NCBI GenBank assembly: GCA_001797815.1
Contig: MGQK01000056.1
Coordinates: 43,278 to 50,670, forward strand
From: Deltaproteobacteria bacterium RBG_13_61_14
GTDB lineage: Bacteria; RBG-13-61-14
DNA length: 7,393 bases
Direction: 5' to 3'
Notes under the pieces: model-generated
What the model was told of the DNA's origin: nothing
The model's input: the letters and a program-made list of their open reading frames with translations, nothing else
Databases searched by the model: none
In this document: positions 6,463 to 7,393 of the stretch, piece by piece
Numbering within the stretch: the stretch's first letter is position 1
How the letters are laid out: each line of letters opens with the position of its first letter
Translations under genes and position numbers: made by a program

Positions 6463-7266
6463 TCAATACCACAAAACCGAGAGGATATGGGCCACCGAAA
6501 AAGTTACGAGGGCCACGGAGATTGGCACGTGGACATAGAGCCAGAGCCGGAGCCGACGCAGGAACTGGAGGTGCAGGTTCAGATCTTGGAAAAGGCTTTT
6601 CGCTTCTTCGATCAGTTTCAACGCCGCCTGGTAGTCATCGGCCTGTCCAAATTCAAACTGCGTTTCCAGGGGCGGCGCCTCTGGGAGGGCCTCCGGCTTT
6701 TGTCCCCGGGTGCGGTAAAGCGGGATGACCATGTCGTTGTAGAGGTCGAGGAAAGGCTTGCCCCGGCCGGAGCAGATTTCCGAGAGCTGGGCGTGGATCT
6801 CGCTCAGCCGGTCGGCCGTGACCGCGGGCAGCACCGGGGCCTTGAGCCGGCCGGCTTTGCGCGAGGGCTCCCGCAGGTAAATCACCCAGCCCACCAGACC
6901 GCTGACCACCTCCAGGAGCAAAAAGAGCAAGGCCAGGTTGGGCACCGTGGCATGGAAGCGGTAGCCCGAGTGGGCCACGATCAGGACCAGGGCCAGCGAT
7001 CCCAGGTAGATGTGGATCTCGAACCAGCGCTCGAGCGAGCCGATCCACCAGTTGAGATGGACCTTGCGCAGGGAGTAGAAAGCCGAGAGGACGATGGCGA
7101 GCGTGCCCGCGATTCCGAAAGCGAGACCCCAGGCGTCGCCGCCGGTGAGCGGCGGCCAGAAATAAAAGACCCGGTATTGGGCCAGCCAGATGACGAGCAG
7201 GCTCACCCAGGCAAAAGCCAAAGACCACCCGAGCCGCGGCGGGGCCGCCTGGGACCTGGCGCTCAT
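6463..7266 (-). CDS. Five-helix membrane protein, predicted di-heme b-type cytochrome subunit
   Basis: 267 residues from ATG 7266, which overlaps the upstream Fe-S gene stop (ATGA) and has GGAAG 7 nt before it. The frame can extend 39 codons further, but that stretch overlaps the Fe-S gene. Predicted helices lie at about 13-37, 47-65, 83-103, 109-131 and 243-265. Helices 3 and 5 each carry H-X13-H (H85/H99 and H246/H260), the spacing used by cytochrome b and ferric-reductase-like proteins to hold two stacked b hemes. Positive charges at 67-80, 132-142 and 237-240 put the N-terminus and the 111-residue loop between helices 4 and 5 in the cytoplasm. The pairs H85-H246 and H99-H260 would then form an inner and an outer heme. 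Neighbours are an Fe-S protein and a multiheme cytochrome c, which fits a trans-membrane electron conduit. I cannot assign a named family. Heme binding is inferred. Confidence 0.75.
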   Translation of the reverse strand: MSARSQAAPPRLGWSLAFAWVSLLVIWLAQYRVFYFWPPLTGGDAWGLAFGIAGTLAIVLSAFYSLRKVHLNWWIGSLERWFEIHIYLGSLALVLIVAHSGYRFHATVPNLALLFLLLEVVSGLVGWVIYLREPSRKAGRLKAPVLPAVTADRLSEIHAQLSEICSGRGKPFLDLYNDMVIPLYRTRGQKPEALPEAPPLETQFEFGQADDYQAALKLIEEAKSLFQDLNLHLQFLRRLRLWLYVHVPISVALVTFSVAHILSVLWY

Positions 7267-7393
7267 CGGTCGGCTTCCGCCCGGAACCGCTCGATCAGCT
7301 CTTCCGGCGCGAGCAGGCGGGCGGCCCCGGCCGGGCAGTTGTAAACGCAGGCCACCCGGGCAAAGTCCACGCACATGTCGCACTTGACCACTT
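7263..7393 (-). CDS. Iron-sulfur (4Fe-4S ferredoxin-type) protein, C-terminal end only
   Basis: 42 residues are visible, entering from the window edge and ending with TGA 7265-7263. The segment KCDMCVDFARVACVYNCPAG has the spacing CX2CX7CX3CP, a typical [4Fe-4S] ferredoxin-like binding unit, followed by a helix (APEELIERFRAEADR). The last cysteine followed by proline is usual in two-cluster electron carriers; its partner cluster, if any, lies outside the window. The TGA overlaps the ATG of the di-heme b-like gene, so the two are probably co-translated. Whether the full protein is a simple ferredoxin subunit or a larger oxidoreductase with this domain at its end cannot be told from here. No export signal can be seen, as the N-terminus is missing. 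Confidence 0.78.
   Translation of the reverse strand, partial: VVKCDMCVDFARVACVYNCPAGAARLLAPEELIERFRAEADR

Noticed and set aside
5739-6728. 329-codon plus-strand open frame
   Set aside because: Antisense to the cytochrome c gene with its heme motifs; explained by high GC.
7267-7383. 39-codon upstream extension of the di-heme b-like protein
   Set aside because: It overlaps the Fe-S gene frame, which shows a real cysteine motif. The extension is low-complexity Arg/Gly/Pro.

Overview
The window is GC-rich and gene-dense, with many 4-bp start/stop overlaps. It looks like a piece of a bacterial chromosome. Four things together point to the PVC superphylum, most likely Verrucomicrobiota: a GldG/DUF4340 gene pair, a DUF2961 (GH172) glycosidase, an RhaI-type L-rhamnose isomerase, and a palindromic intergenic repeat built on GGGCG stems. 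This is inference from gene content. There is no rRNA or marker gene to confirm it, and Planctomycetota or another deep lineage is possible.

Layout. Plus strand, 1-1414: the 3' end of a GldG-family gene overlaps (ATGA) a complete DUF4340 gene. Such pairs usually lie downstream of ABC-2 transporter genes in gliding/ABC-type loci. Positions 1415-1598 are a short convergent intergenic gap holding a pair of inverted REP-like palindromes. Minus strand, 7393 down to 1599: a tight run of seven genes that reads like one operon. In transcription order these are the tail of an iron-sulfur (ferredoxin-type) protein, a five-helix membrane protein with two H-X13-H helices (predicted di-heme b), a membrane-anchored seven-heme c-type cytochrome, L-rhamnose isomerase, an SH3b-domain lipoprotein, a Roadblock/LC7 protein, and an exported GH172-like protein with a C-terminal membrane anchor. 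Junctions are: 4-bp overlap, 1-bp gap, 4-bp overlap, 39-bp gap, 11-bp gap, 4-bp overlap.

How the parts may work together. The first three minus-strand genes look like a trans-membrane electron conduit: a probably cytoplasmic Fe-S subunit, a b-type heme pair crossing the bilayer, and a periplasmic multiheme cytochrome. It is translationally coupled to a sugar isomerase, which is an unusual partnership. The last gene supplies an exported glycosidase-type domain, so the isomerase and GH172 could share a carbohydrate-use role. The lipoprotein and Roadblock protein have no obvious metabolic role and may be scaffolding or regulatory. The redox module and the REP-like doublet are the parts most worth a second look. 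No mobile element, CRISPR array, tRNA or rRNA was seen.
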